This document shows, piece after piece, positions 1 to 12,650 of a stretch of 64,000 nucleotides of DNA. The stretch's first letter is position 1, and the number at the start of each line of letters is the position of its first letter. Origin of the DNA: Rallus limicola (Eukaryota; Chordata; Aves; Gruiformes; Rallidae). The DNA lies in the NCBI GenBank assembly GCA_022605955.1, contig JAKCOZ010000003.1:43612761-43676760 (forward strand), read 5' to 3'. The position numbers and the translations under genes are program-made. Below the pieces are notes generated by a model that had not been told where the DNA came from, searched no databases, and saw nothing but the letters and a program-made list of their open reading frames with translations.

Positions 1-2135
1 TATTGCAGCAAAAGCTGATACAAAAATTGGCATGATTGTGAAGTAGCTGTGAGAGCTTGTCACATCTACAATGCACTCCAAAATTGCTTGAGGTTTTAAG
101 TTCAGGCATACTACATATATTTTGACACAGCCCAACCTAGCATTAAAAATGAAAGAGAGAGGCAGGCACCCATCAGTCAACAGATGGTGAACAGTCACCC
201 CTGCAGGCATGTCCAGCCTGGTACAGTGGCTAGGCTGCTGCAAATAGCCCAGCCAAGGGCAGTGAGGGGAGATCAGGGAGCTCACACACTAGGCAGGTGA
301 CCCAGCTGTGGCCTGGGTCGTGGGCTGAGGTTCAGTTAGGTAAACTGCCATCAGCGGTGACATCCGAATTTGCTGGCCACAACAGATAGTCTGAAAGCAC
401 CACGAGGGATGTCTGGATCTCACAGCTCACAACTCGTGTAAGGAGAGGCTTGGGGATGTTTTGGGGAGTGGAACCTTGCAAGGCCAGCAGTGCTGGTAAT
501 CCTAACCGTGGAGGTTGCCTACATAACACCACTGAAAATACAAAGTTTGAGCAGAACTGCGACCCAAGACAAAAAAGTAATTGTGGTGGATTACTTGTTT
601 GCAAGGAGTGTTGAGTGAAAAATGGGAGGTCAAGAAACAAAACAATGGCTAAGTTATACAGTGGCTGCTGAGGTGTGCTCATCAAACAGCCTTGCATCTG
701 ACCCCCAGACTGGGAGCAGGGCAGCAAACCAAACCCATTTTGCTGGCCGTACCACATGTATCAAACCCGCCTCTGGTCATGACGTGGGACCACAGGGCTG
801 CACCTGGACTGCTGCGTGGGTCGAGCATCATGGCATTTCTGTGTCTGCACCTGTTCCAGGCAGCTGGCACTAGCTTCCTAAACTAATATTAATCATCTGG
901 GTCAAAACTTCATGGCTGAAAACACCTTCTCTCACCACCCTGACCCCTCAGGAAAAAAAAGAAAGAGGTGTATCACAATTGGTGGTCTGTAAAGAACAAC
1001 CAATGCATAAACTCTCTAATCTTTTGCCTGTAAAAGCGATCTTTTGCTCATTATTCTGCTCACACAGGGAGATGAGAGTTCAGGAAACTCACTTCCAATT
1101 TGCTCCTCCTCATTTAAAAGGCAGAAACCACATGTAAGCCATCATCCAGGTAGTCAGGACATTGCATTTCAAATCAAATAGAAATTCTCTTTTTCCAAGA
1201 GGGAGAAGGTGGCTATCAATAATAACAGTAAAAAAACCCCAAACCAACAAACCCAAAGCAAAGAAAAAAACACCAAAGATTCAGAAATACCATTATCTGT
1301 AGATGGAAAGACTGAGTTCATAATTTATTGGATTTTCCTCTGCGTGTCTGGATTTTACTGGACACAGCTGGGAAAACTTTTACTCAGAAAAACTATCACC
1401 ATCGAAAACCTCTCTTTCTGAATTAAGGGAGGAAAAGTGCTGACAACAGCACAAGAGGAACAGCAGATTTGGCGGCACAGACTAGGAAACGACTGGATGC
1501 TTGTAAAGAGGGTAACCTTTGTATTATTTCTCAAGAAGAATCAGGTAGCGCTAATAAATCATTATAGCAATGCCCAGGGTGGCAGCCATGGCAAAGAATG
1601 GGTTAGTGCATGCACGAGACAGTTAGCTGGCACTGCTGTGAGAAGGGGTATGCTGCAAGGCCTGTCAGTATCATTCTTCATGTGGCCCTTTCCTCACAGG
1701 TAGTCAAACTTGCTTGGCATCCCACCCGAAGTTCTTGCAAACTTGCCTTTTAGGGTTTAACTGACTCTTGTCTTGCTCCCTCCCTGACAAATCTCAAGAG
1801 TCTTGTCATGCCCAGAACTCCAGGAAACATAATTCTTTCAGACCCTCCATCTCTTATCTCCAGAGATTTAGCTTTACTCCCTCTTCTATCTGACACATTC
1901 CTGGGGAGGAAAGGAAATGACCAACATTCTCTGCCTGGGAAGCCCTGTAACTGGCCAAAATTAGAGCATTTGATGGGAAATCTTAGAGGCTCATTATTCC
2001 ACCCATCAGACTTTTAGGATGACTGATTTGATATTTACATCAAAAAAACAGGGACCTCACAGCACAGGTACCTCACCTGCTGGGAAACTCTTTAGAAATC
2101 TAGCCCAAAACAAACTGAAGGACACATGAAACCCT
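1..2135. other. Intergenic, no gene recognised
   Basis: No exon, RNA gene or clear transposon could be recognised on either strand. The open frames here are short, overlap on opposite strands and look like chance. It may contain decayed repeats that a consensus search would reveal. Confidence 0.5.
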
Positions 2136-2537
2136 TGTGGTGGTTCAGTCCCAACCAGTGGCTGAGAGCCATGTGCTGCTGGCTCACTCCCAGAGAAGAA
2201 AGAGACAGAGCCTCTGTGGGGTGGGATAAGGGCAGTTTACTGACAAAATCACCATGAATGTGAAACAGTAACAGCCAATTACACCCACACCTGGTGATAA
2301 CACAGAGTATCTTAGTGACCTGACAATTACAGAGTGCTGCACAACACAAGGACTGACCAACCAGACATCACAGCCACACTCAGACTGTCCTGGAGACACC
2401 AAACCCCTACTGCTCCCCAACCAGCACCTTTTATAGGGAAGTGAGGTCAAACAGTGTGGAAAACAGCCTGGGCTAACTCAGCTCACCCGGGCTGGCTGCT
2501 TGGGGAGGTTGACTCTGGCCTGGCCAGAACCAGGACA
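2136..2537 (-). mobile_element. Solo LTR of an endogenous retrovirus
   Basis: Read on the minus strand, the element starts TGTCCTGGTT at 2537 and ends CCACCACA at 2136, giving TGT...ACA termini typical of LTRs. A TATA-like TATAAAAGG lies near 2437-2429, in the place expected of an LTR promoter. CCCT occurs directly outside both ends (2132-2135 and 2538-2541), consistent with a short target-site duplication. No internal retroviral sequence adjoins it. The first bases match the start of the LTR at 61063, so the two belong to related families. Solo LTRs arise by recombination between the two LTRs of a provirus. Confidence 0.75.
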
Positions 2538-2578
2538 CCCTGCTGAATGTCCCTGTTTTGGCAGGTTCATGGCACACG

Positions 2579-2604
2579 CCCCCCCCCCCCCCCCCCCCCC
2601 CCCC
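2579..2604. repeat. Homopolymer run of 26 C
   Basis: An uninterrupted run of C (G on the minus strand) lies about 40 bp beyond the LTR. Its length is prone to sequencing error, and the G strand could fold into a quadruplex. Confidence 0.95.
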
Positions 2605-3784
2605 TTAATCTTAAATTTTGTCCTTCCCCATCTCTAGCAAATCTCACTTTTTGGCTCTTTCTCTAGCAGAAGGGTGCAGGGCCCGGAAATCAGCCCCATC
2701 TGTCTGTACCTTCTGAGCAAGCCAAGAGCACTATCCCCTCCCCAGAAAGCAGCTACAGTTCCTGGGAGTTTGTGCAGGACTAGTGAGCCCACAGCAGGGA
2801 CAGGTCATTGAACCTTTTCCTTAGGATTACCTCCAAAAGCAGCAGCGTTCATGGTGTCATTTAGGGGCCCTAAACTCTGGGGCTAAAAGCTCTCCAGAGT
2901 GAAGAACCCAAGGAGCGGTCTCAGCCATGTTGAAGCTGGACATGTTCTTCCCAAACCCCTCCAAAAGTGATGGAAAAATGATTACCCCTGAGATGCCAAG
3001 TCCTACTGAGTTCTCAGTGCTACTCCCCAGCACCAAAGGTGCAATCCACATGCTCCTGAGTGTGGGAAAGCCCTCCATCCTTCTTCTGACAGGGAGGTCA
3101 GAGGCCAGGTCTAGGAGTCCAGGATGCTCCAGCAAAAGGAACACCAACAGTGGAGGTAGGGAAAAGCAAGTTTCAGCCAGTTCCAGGGAGCTCAGTGTAG
3201 TTTTTGTGTCTGGGTCTGTTCTAATGAGTGTGTTTTCTAGAGCTCGAACCAAGGCTCTTTCCCTTCCTCCAACATGCCACATAAAGGAGACAGTCATGGA
3301 TTGGTTTATTTGCAGTGTCATCCATATGGCAAGGGCAGGTTTGGCTGTTAGGAAGGTATGAGGGAAGGGGTTTTTTCTCTGTCTTCTAACACAGAGCTTG
3401 CATCACACCAACATCTTCACCCCCACAAATCAATCCAACATGCACATCTCCTCAGCTGTGTCCCAGAGGATGCAGTGCCTAGCAGAAAAGGAATAATAGA
3501 GAGACCTTCGTCTCTCAGACCAAAGCATGCAGCCATATGTTAATAAAGTCAACAGTGCTTTGTTCAGTCAGATAAATCAACCACATGCCACCTCAAAATA
3601 AGTCTGAAAAACCTCTGCCTGAGCATGGGTACTCTTAGCAGTCCTCCTCTCATCACCCTAACTCCCCTAGGCTCAGTGATTCCTCTGCCTTGTGCCTGGG
3701 TATGGAAATCAAATGGATTCACTAGCAGCTCATCTAGACTAACAACCATGAGAAGAAAGAGGTTTTTGCATGAACATGAGCAAA
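2605..3784. other. Intergenic, no gene recognised
   Basis: Unique-looking sequence between two LTRs. Opposed open frames of 154 aa (minus) and 144 aa (plus) overlap around 2857-3361. Neither resembles a protein I know, and I treat both as chance. Confidence 0.45.
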
Positions 3785-3789
3785 GGTGT

Positions 3790-4662
3790 TGTTGCAGTTT
3801 GCTGTAGCTGTGCTGCTGACATGGCTTTTGCAAAGCAGCAGTTACAGTTTTCTGTGCGTTCCAGACAGTAAACTTCGGCCAATTCAAGGCCAAAGTTATC
3901 TCTGACCAATCACAGAAGGATTCATAGCGCCTCTGTGAATCACATATAGGAGAAAAAAACCCGCAGGCTGGCATACTTTGCCACTGGAACACAGAGTGGG
4001 AAGATGCACCGATACCAAGGCCAGGCCCAAAAGGAGAGGGGATGTGGGAAAGAATGTGGAAAGTAAGTTTCCCCTGCAGCTCATGGAGAAGACCATGGTG
4101 AAGCGGGATGTCCCCTCGCAGCCCATGGATGAGGATGGGGAGCAGAGACATCTACACCCTGTGAAGAGATTGATCCACACCTCAGCAGGTTTGCCGGGGG
4201 ACTTGTGACTTTGCGGGGAGCCAGGCCGGGGGAGCCTGGGCCCAAATGTCAGACCCCTGCAGATCTGGGGAAGGAAAGCAACTGGTACCGCCCAAACCTC
4301 ACTCCCCATTCCCGGCCCCTCCCCGCGCCATGTTGGGGGGGGAAGAAGGGAGTAAGACCATGATGGAGTTTGAGTTTGCTAAGAAGGGGAGGGGTGGGGG
4401 GAAGGCGCTTTAAGACCTGGCCGCTTCTTACTCTTATCTCGTTCCGTTTCACTGGGTGTATTAGTTGTAGTTGTAATAAATCACTTTCCTTTATTCTGTG
4501 CTGAGTCTGTTTTGCCCATTGCACTAATTGCAGAGTGATCCCTCTGTCCTTATATCAGGGCCTGAGCATCCAAAAACATATTTTCTCCCCTTTTCGGCTG
4601 AAGGGGGGAGTGAGCGATCGGCTTGGTGGGCATTTGGCCTTTGGCCAGGCCAAACCACCACA
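3790..4662 (+). mobile_element. Solo LTR (873 bp) with exact 5-bp target duplication
   Basis: The element starts TGTTGCAG and ends CCACCACA. It is bracketed by the identical pentamer GGTGT at 3785-3789 and 4663-4667. An AATAAA polyadenylation signal followed by T-rich sequence lies near 4475, as expected for the R-U5 part of a plus-strand LTR. A CCAAT motif lies near 3905. A 5-bp duplication is usual for ERVL-like elements in birds, but I cannot name the family. No internal gag or pol sequence is attached, so this is most likely a solo LTR. It is a different family from the LTRs at 2136 and 61063 except for a similar terminal CCACCACA. Confidence 0.8.
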
Positions 4663-4732
4663 GGTGTTCAAAAGTACACTCAATCAAACACACCAGTGAG
4701 GGGAGCACACTGTACTTGAGCAGAACAGAAAT

Positions 4733-5361
4733 CCTCCAAGTGGTCTTTTCCTCTGCGGAATAACTCCTGCACCTGGGTCAGGGCAATCCTGGGAGATAAT
4801 GCAGGTGAGCAGCCCTGCAGAGAAGGACTTGGGGGAGTTGGTGGATAAGAAGCTCAGCATGAGCCAACAATGAACACACACAGCCCAGAAAGCCAAGCGT
4901 ACCCTGGGCTGCATCAAACGGAGAGTGGCCAGCAGGTTGAGGGAGGTGATTCTGCCCCACCACTCTGCTCTCGTGACCCCCCACCTGGAGTACTGTGTCC
5001 AGTTCTGGAGTCCCCAACATAGAAGGACATGGAGCTGTTGGGATGGGTCCAGAGGAGGGCCAAAGACCTCTCCTACAAAGACAGGCTGAGAGAGTTGGGG
5101 TTGTTCAGCCTGGGGAAGGCTCTAGGGAGACCTTATATTAGCCTTTGAGTACCTGAAGGGGCCTACAAGAAAGCTGGGGAGGGACTTTTGAGAAGGGCAT
5201 GCAGTGCCCCCTCCCTGTCAGTGTTCAAGGCCAGGTTGGATGGGGCTTTGGGCAACCTGGTCTTCTGAGAGGTGTCCCTGCCCATGGCAGGGGGGTTGGA
5301 ATTTGATGATTTTTAATGTCCCTTCCATCCCTAACTGTTCTGTGATTCTATGATTCTGTGA
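4733..5361 (+). mobile_element. CR1 LINE fragment, 3' end
   Basis: A 5'-truncated CR1 covers the end of the reverse-transcriptase ORF and the 3' UTR. It ends with TGTGATTCTATGATTCTGTGA, the tandem-octamer type tail of avian CR1. The coding part is broken by frameshifts and stops. The left boundary is approximate. Confidence 0.9.
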
Positions 5362-8300
5362 ACACATGTGATTTGATAGAATGGTGTCCTTTCTAAGGAA
5401 ACCTTTGCTAGTCTCATACAAAACATTCCGGTCTTGACCTCCAAAAGGAGATGCCAAGTACTGCAACTGTATAGAATGCTCTGATCATCAAGGGATACAT
5501 ACATCTCAAACCAAGATATGGTGGCTTTGTGGTTTTGGCTTCCATCTACACTGGCAACCTCCTGTAAAGTCCCCCTTGTACAGTTTTCCCCCTTTTATGT
5601 CTTTCTTCTTTTTCTCCTGATACAGATGGTTCAGGCTAGACTGAGACTGCATGCCAGATACCGAACCAGGTCCAATGGCCTTTCTTTTCTTGGGTAAATA
5701 GCAGCTTTTTACAGCACCACCAGTGTCTGGAAAGCCCATGAAAGAGGAGATCTGCTGCAATTACAATTGTAACTATAACTGCACTGGTATGTAACAAGCA
5801 GCCTTCAGAGTCAGGCAAACATAAGGCACTTCACCACACTGTCCTTCCCAAACTGAGATCATTGTGGCCTGCAGCTCTTGGACATTGATACAGCAGCCAC
5901 TGGCTGAAATGCTGCAACCCAAGAGGGGAATCAACACTGCAGATATAAGTACTAATAAGATCTGCTCCCCCTGCTTAAATAAAGCTGCAACAGTAAGGAC
6001 AACGAACATCTGGAAATTCCTGGGCACATCCATATCCGTCCCCAGCTCTCCCCATGCAGTGAACATGCATCAGTCACAAATGATAAGTGGCAGGTTAAAT
6101 GTCAACAATTAAGCACATTCCACTCAGACAAAGCAAACCCAGCCAATGTGAACAGCTCAGTACTGACTTTGGTCAGAAGTGGAAGGTCTCTACAGACCAA
6201 ACCCTGGCAGATTTTCTAAACAAAGGAAAACACCCAGGGCAGAAAACTGGAGCCAAAGCTGAAAAAGTCTTGAGCTGGAGGTATCATGTATCCAGCCAGA
6301 ACGTGACACCAGAGGCAGCCACTCTCCCAGCACAGCACCATGGCAACAGCTGTGGTTTGCAGTGTGGAGGGCTGTATCCCCAGGCCTGGGGAGGTTCTGT
6401 GTTTTCTTCTTCTGTATGTGGTTTCCCAGAGTGGCCGGCTGCACAAGGCAGCTGCACAGCCTCCTAGGCTAACATCAGCTTTGAAAGGTCATCTGAAGAG
6501 ATGGGTAACCTTAGAAAAGCAAGATCCCCATTCTGGGGTGGGGAAGAGCAAGAAGAGAGGCATAGCTGTGCATCAGGTAACAGAGAGTGTAAGACTATTT
6601 TTACCCACTGAAGCTGTGAGTAGAAAACAGGCTACCGAGGAAGACTCCTGTCCTCTCTTCTCATGTGAATCTCCTACAGATTTTTGCTCCTCTCCAAATC
6701 AGAACCCTGGACCTCCTTTCAAACTATTCCTCTCTCTCTCTTCCCTCCCCAAATGTCAGCCTCAGCATGTATCCTCTAAGATTCAACCCTCTCATGTACC
6801 ACCCCACTTCTTCACAACCAGCTCCACCTCCTGCTCCTCACAGCCCTGGCCTCCTACATCTCTCAAAGCCAGACCCCAACTCAGGAACTCTCAATCCCCT
6901 GCTCTCCTGCTACCACTGGTGTTCCCTCAGCAAAGGGTCGCAGTCCCACTACATCCCCGGTCTTGTGCTGCCTACCTCCTCACCAATCATTTCTCTTATT
7001 ATTATTGCTCTCTCCCCACCTACTTGATGATTTCCACCTGGCCCCTGGTCGAAGACCAACCTTCTGTTTGTGAAATGGGCACACAGACAAGACTGTCAAC
7101 ACTACCTGACACAGCAGGAAAGATGTAGGAAGTTCCCATGCACTCCACTCTTGTTCCTGCCCACCATGTGGAAGTAGTGCCAAATTCCACATCTAGCCGG
7201 GCCCACCCTGTGCAAAGACAATGCTCTAGCCAAGAAGCATCACTTTCCATTTGAGTTTTTTCCTACATATTTTCCTCCAAATAAATTGCTATCACATTTG
7301 CTCCCCCCATACCTTTACCTCAGCCTTACTTTTTCATCAGCACCTGGATTAAAAAGCTCCTGATTTCTCCTGTCCTACAGCCCTCTGCATTAGTTTTCAC
7401 CATTTCCATAGATCTTTCTCTGTACCCTAGATAACTACTAAAATCCAGGCTATCAGGCTATAGAGCATCTATCTCTTTTCCTCCCTTTACTTTCAAGAAA
7501 TCCTCACTGGGAATGCAGGGGGTATGAAATGGACAATACAATACTCTAGCATGGAGATCCAATCTCCTGCAAAGCGGGTTTTATCTGAAGGTGGTGGTGA
7601 GCGTTGCCTATCATTTCCCACTCCCTATCACCCACCATCTCCATGTGGATCTAGCATCTATAGGTGAAACAGATGTGCTGCTCCTGACTCTCAAATCCTT
7701 TATTCTATTTCCAAAAGCCTGTGGGTTAGTTTTTTTCTTCAGCATCATACTGACTTTTTACAGCTCCATGAAACCAGCTTTACAACTCCACAGCTATCTC
7801 AAGATCAAATCCAAGTCCAAATTCCACCTGAGGGAAAAAGCTGCTCACTCCCACAAGTATGTGTTCCAATCCTTCGCAATTCTTTTCCATTTATATTTAT
7901 AAATTAGGATATTTTGATAGCTGGTGCAGAAGCAACATGCTGGTTTTTTCCCTTTCCTTGATGTCAGAAGAACTTGTCTCCTGGCTTGAAGAGCTTGCTG
8001 GATTCCTGTTTTCTGAGAGAAGCAGAATGTATGGTGATGAAGCGATAACCATCTGAGACAGTTGTAGCAGATACAACCTTGTTTCAAAGCCTGCTGGAGG
8101 TGGTGGAAAGCTATTACTGACTGCTTTGGATTTTGGAGTCTCCCTTGGCTCCAAAATCCATAGGTTCTTCCCAAAATTTGGATTTCCAATGGCTGTCTTA
8201 ACAGTAAATTTTCAGTCTGATTCTGATCCTGCTGAGCACACTCGAGCTTGCCTGCTTTGAGCAGTAGTGCCAAACAGTTTGCTGTGCTCAGAATAAGGCT

Positions 8301-11300
8301 ATTGTGCAAATGTTTTCAAGTCCAGGACAAACAATTCTTAATTATAGTTTTTCATACTGACAGACCTCTCTGAAGTTCAGGGCACACGCTCATGAATTAA
8401 TCCTCCTACGTCATTTGTCAAAATGGCAAGCCCTAGCAATCTGGCTTCTCAGGTGAAACAACCAAGGTAGAGAAGTTAAATGACATGATCAAACCACAGA
8501 TGCAAGCAAGTGTTCCAGTCACTATGAAAAGGCTGCTCTTTGCATGGCAATGAACAAGGTGTCTTTCAGCTTGGCGCCTCTCAGTCCCTATTAAACACAC
8601 TGAAGTTAGGCACATACATGAAATTAGGTAGGCATACAAATGCTTTATAAATCTGTGACCCAAATATCTTAGGTTCACATGCACATTTTTAGGCACTGGT
8701 CAAGCATGGTGCTGGAGCATGAGTTCCAGTGTATTTACTGCATCTGAAGTGTCCACAGAATAGGCAGCCAGACCAGCTGCCTCAAGAGTGAGCTTTGCTG
8801 AACTGAGCCCTCAGAGGAGGGCCCAATTTCCCTGGGTTGCCTGAGCCTGAGCTGTTGGAACTGGGTGGAAAAGAAAGAGAATGACACTCTGAGGCACTCT
8901 GGCTTGTTCCTCCCTCCTCCTGTTTGAACAGGGAGCACCTTTCAAACAGTGACCTCAGGTTGATAAACATGACTCATTATCTTAGATTTGAGCTCAAGGG
9001 GATTATCTGAGTTGGATGGGAGATTTTTGCCTCATTTTGCAAGTCAGTATTCGTCAATGTGTTAGCAACTCCCTTGATACCAACATAAGATCACTGTTCT
9101 CTGTAGGTAAAATACAAAGGTCCAGGTTTCCCAAAGAATTCCTCATGTGGCAGTTCTTTAGACGTACCTATGGGAGGCAGGTGGATTTGCACGGGAGGTT
9201 AGCAACAGCCGAGAGAGAACAATGGAAAGCCCTTGCATTTCCCATAATGGGAATGTGAGCATTGCTAAAATAACTTGCTTACATAATAGACTTGCTTAAA
9301 TAATGACTTTGATATCCAAAGAAAACAAATACCACAGGCTTATGATGACAGAAAACCAGCATATCAATCTGGAGGCATGACCAGAAACCTTTTTGTATTT
9401 CCTGTGTCCTCCCTGCATTTCCTACAGGGAATGCATTTTTTGAATGCAACATGAACACTGCAAAGGCAATATTTGTATTAAGGCTGTGGACCTCAAGCTA
9501 TACATCTGCAGTAGATGCAGCCTGAAGGTTTGCAGGGACCTCACCAAGGGTCTCATCTGGATATAAAATGGTCAACACGTGCAAAGAAGTACTGTGCTAT
9601 ATGCACTGAAGTAACCTGGCAAAAAGAGATTGCCTAAGATCCTTTTTTTTTTTCTCTTTAGAAAGCCACCTTTGCATTTAATAAGGCCAGCTATCTGTGA
9701 TCCACAGGGTACTTTACAAGAATTGGCAGAGGTTGGGCATATACTCCAGCAATTTACTTTGGCTCATGTGCATGGCTGGAGATGTGGTAGAGGAAGGTAG
9801 TGAATGTGAATACATCAACATACTCTGTCTTAAACCACCACCACAAGTATGGCTTTTCCTATAGATCAGAGCCCATGGAAGGTCTGGGATATGTTAGTAT
9901 GCACACTGCACAACCTGTTGTCTATGACTAATGGCTCTCAAGATAGGTCTTCCCTAAAGATGGCAAGATAAACCACCAGTCCAAATCCCCCCATAGGGCC
10001 TGGAATCATCCTTGGGGCACGGCACTACATAATCAAATGATATTGCAGTTTCAGACTGGACAATTATGGAGAAAACTTGCTTCCTTGGAGTCTACAGGGC
10101 ATGAAAGCCATCTTGAAGATGAACACAGTGGAAGGCTTTCAAAGACCAGAGTGTATTGCAGTAACAAGGTACAGTTTAGACTGCCCAAAACTACTAATGT
10201 AACTTGTGGGAGAGACTGAACTGTGCATAATGTTTTCTAATCATTGCTTCTTACCCGAAAAGTTCCCAGTTCAATCTGAGTGATGCTTTTTAAAAAGGTG
10301 ATGTTTTGCTATGAATTACATGACAAGAAGGCTAATAAAGGTGTCCTTGGAAGTTGACACTTTATACTGAGGTTCTTGCAGTTACCCTCTTGTTATATCC
10401 TTCAATCCATTGCTTTAACTTCTCCCTCTTCCCAAATGAAGGCTTCATCATTGGTGAGGCGCAAAACCAGTCCTTCTGAGCTCAGTGCCTGATGACCAAC
10501 TCACAGGCAGCAACAATTTGATTAAACAGTGCTCATTTTAGCCTGGCTTTCTAAGAAAACAAGAGCTTACTGGGCAATGCTGGTATCTGTTTGTTCATCT
10601 GTCTGCTTCCTGTAATACCTTTTGAAACTATTAGCTAATTTCAAACAAAAGTAGGACAGAGGTCTCAGGGAAAATCAGGTTAGTGGTAATCAGCACTTTT
10701 TCAACACTTGTTCCAAGGGAAAGACAGGGAGAAGCACACCCCTTTGTGCAGCACTCAGCACTAGCAAGCAGTCCACTCATATAGGCACTTTTTTGCCTGC
10801 CAGAGGTACCCAGCAGCAGACACAGATTGGAGAAGAAATACTGATACAAGGGCATGAGGTAGGGCCAAAAGAGTGAATACATAGGAGTGGAGACCTAACA
10901 AAACATTTTGCTTTTTGTTACCGTTGGCAGATGTTCCTTGTGATTCATGTGCCCTGCTAGCAGGCAAACAAGGCCATAGTTTTCTTGGTGATTCAACAGT
11001 AACACGGTCCCTTTGAAATTCCACCGGCTAACTAGAGGACTCCTTCCTTTTCTTTGCTGGCAGAGGGAAGAGCTCCTGGTTACCAAAGGGGAACTCTTTG
11101 GTACATACACAGGGCACTGCCTCAGCATCACAGGCAGAGAAGGAACTGTGAAGAAAACATCTGACCCAAGTTATGACATGGTATTTGCCATTGTCCACCC
11201 TTTCCCAAGCTTATCTCAATCCCAGCAATAACTTCTTCGTGGCACAGAATGGGCAGACCTGCATTGCAATGTTTAATGCTGAGGCATAATGCTCAAAATG

Positions 11301-12329
11301 CAGAAGGTTCTTGTGGGCCTTCAGTGACAAAGGACTGGCTCTTCGCAGTAGCTGCTTGTTATCAACACACTGTAAAAATCTCCAGGTACACATGCAAGTT
11401 ATTTTCTCTCAGAAATTCACATTATTTTAGACAAGAGGTCATGGGGAACCCAGACAGTCAGGTAGTCAAAGATACCTCAACATTCTTTGATCAGGAAAGG
11501 CTGTGAGCCATTTAGCATTTCAGAACTTGATCGCAAATAGGAGGGATAGTGACTCACGAGTGCAGCAGTCAGCATTTGGTCAAAGAGTTACCATTCTACA
11601 AAATGGTATTTTTACTGTTTTTTCCCCCAACATGTCAAATAACCTCTCAGAGGAGAGGGCAGAGGACTGCCACTCCCACCCCCCCGCCGGCTACAGATGG
11701 AGGAGTTTCTTTAAATTGTTCTGCCATTGCTCTTTCAAGATGCATGCACCCTGCATATCTCATGGACTGTTTCTCTGTGGTCCATATTCCACAGGTTAAA
11801 CATGCTAATCTAGCCCGTACCAGCTGTGTGAATGCATGAACACCGTTTTAACCATCCCTATTATTTCCAGGACTAGATATCCTACTTTCTCCCAGGCAAG
11901 CTTTTCAAATGTTTCACTATCTTAACAAGTGGAAAACATCTAATCTAAATTTCCCTTCCTGTAATTTCAGCCTGCTGCTTTTATCTTATCCACATGAGCA
12001 GGGAGAACAGATTACGTCTTTCTCTTCTGAAGCACTCCTGTAATTACATGTGAAAGGATCACATGACCCCCAAGTCGCCTCTTCTCTAAATTAAACAACC
12101 CTTGGCTTTCGTTCAGCCTTTACTTCCAAGTCCTGCTGCCTGTGTAGCTTGTTTATATTGAGATAGGCCTACCTGCCTGATAAAGCAGAAGTCTACAGTC
12201 TACCTTCCTCACTAGAGCTGAGCAGTGATTTCTGCAGCTACTCACTAACAAGCATGAAGAAAATGTCCCAGTCTGTTAATTTTTCTGGAGTGAGAAATAC
12301 TTAGATTCAGACATACCTAGATACAAACA
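5362..12329. other. Intergenic, no gene recognised
   Basis: About 7 kb without a recognisable gene or transposon. The longest open frame is 262 codons on the plus strand (6340-7128). It runs through pyrimidine-rich sequence, has no recognisable domain and no convincing splice partners. T-rich and A-rich short runs occur, for example near 9640. I see no RNA gene. Confidence 0.45.
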
Positions 12330-12650
12330 GGAGGGGAATCAACTTTTTAAAGGAGTAGACAATGGCAAGACAAGGGAGAATGGATTAAAGCTAAAGGAAG
12401 GACGGTTTAAATTGGATATTAGGGGGAAGTTTTTTTATAGAGAGAGTGGTGAGGTGCTGGAACAGGCTGCCCATAGAGGTGGTGGATTCCCCATCCCTGG
12501 AGGTGTTCAATGCCAGGTGGGATGTGGCCCTGGGCAACCTTGTGTAGATCCAGGCCTGGAGGTTGGTGTCCCTGCCTGTGGCAGAGGGTTTGGAGCTCTA
12601 TGATCCTTGGGGTCCCTTCCAACCCAGACCATTTTATGATTCTATGATTC
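12330..12650 (+). mobile_element. CR1 LINE fragment, 3' UTR
   Basis: It contains the CR1 signature stretch around 'gctggaacaggctgcccata' at 12457-12476 and ends in GATTCTATGATTC. It is non-coding, with approximate left edge. Confidence 0.88.

Noticed and set aside
3564..4151. A 195-codon minus-strand ORF as a gene
   Set aside because: It lies mostly inside the LTR at 3790-4662, antisense to it, with no recognisable domain.
2136..4662. A single provirus spanning the two left-hand LTRs
   Set aside because: The LTRs are on opposite strands, differ in length and sequence, each has its own flanking duplication, and no gag/pol sequence lies between them.
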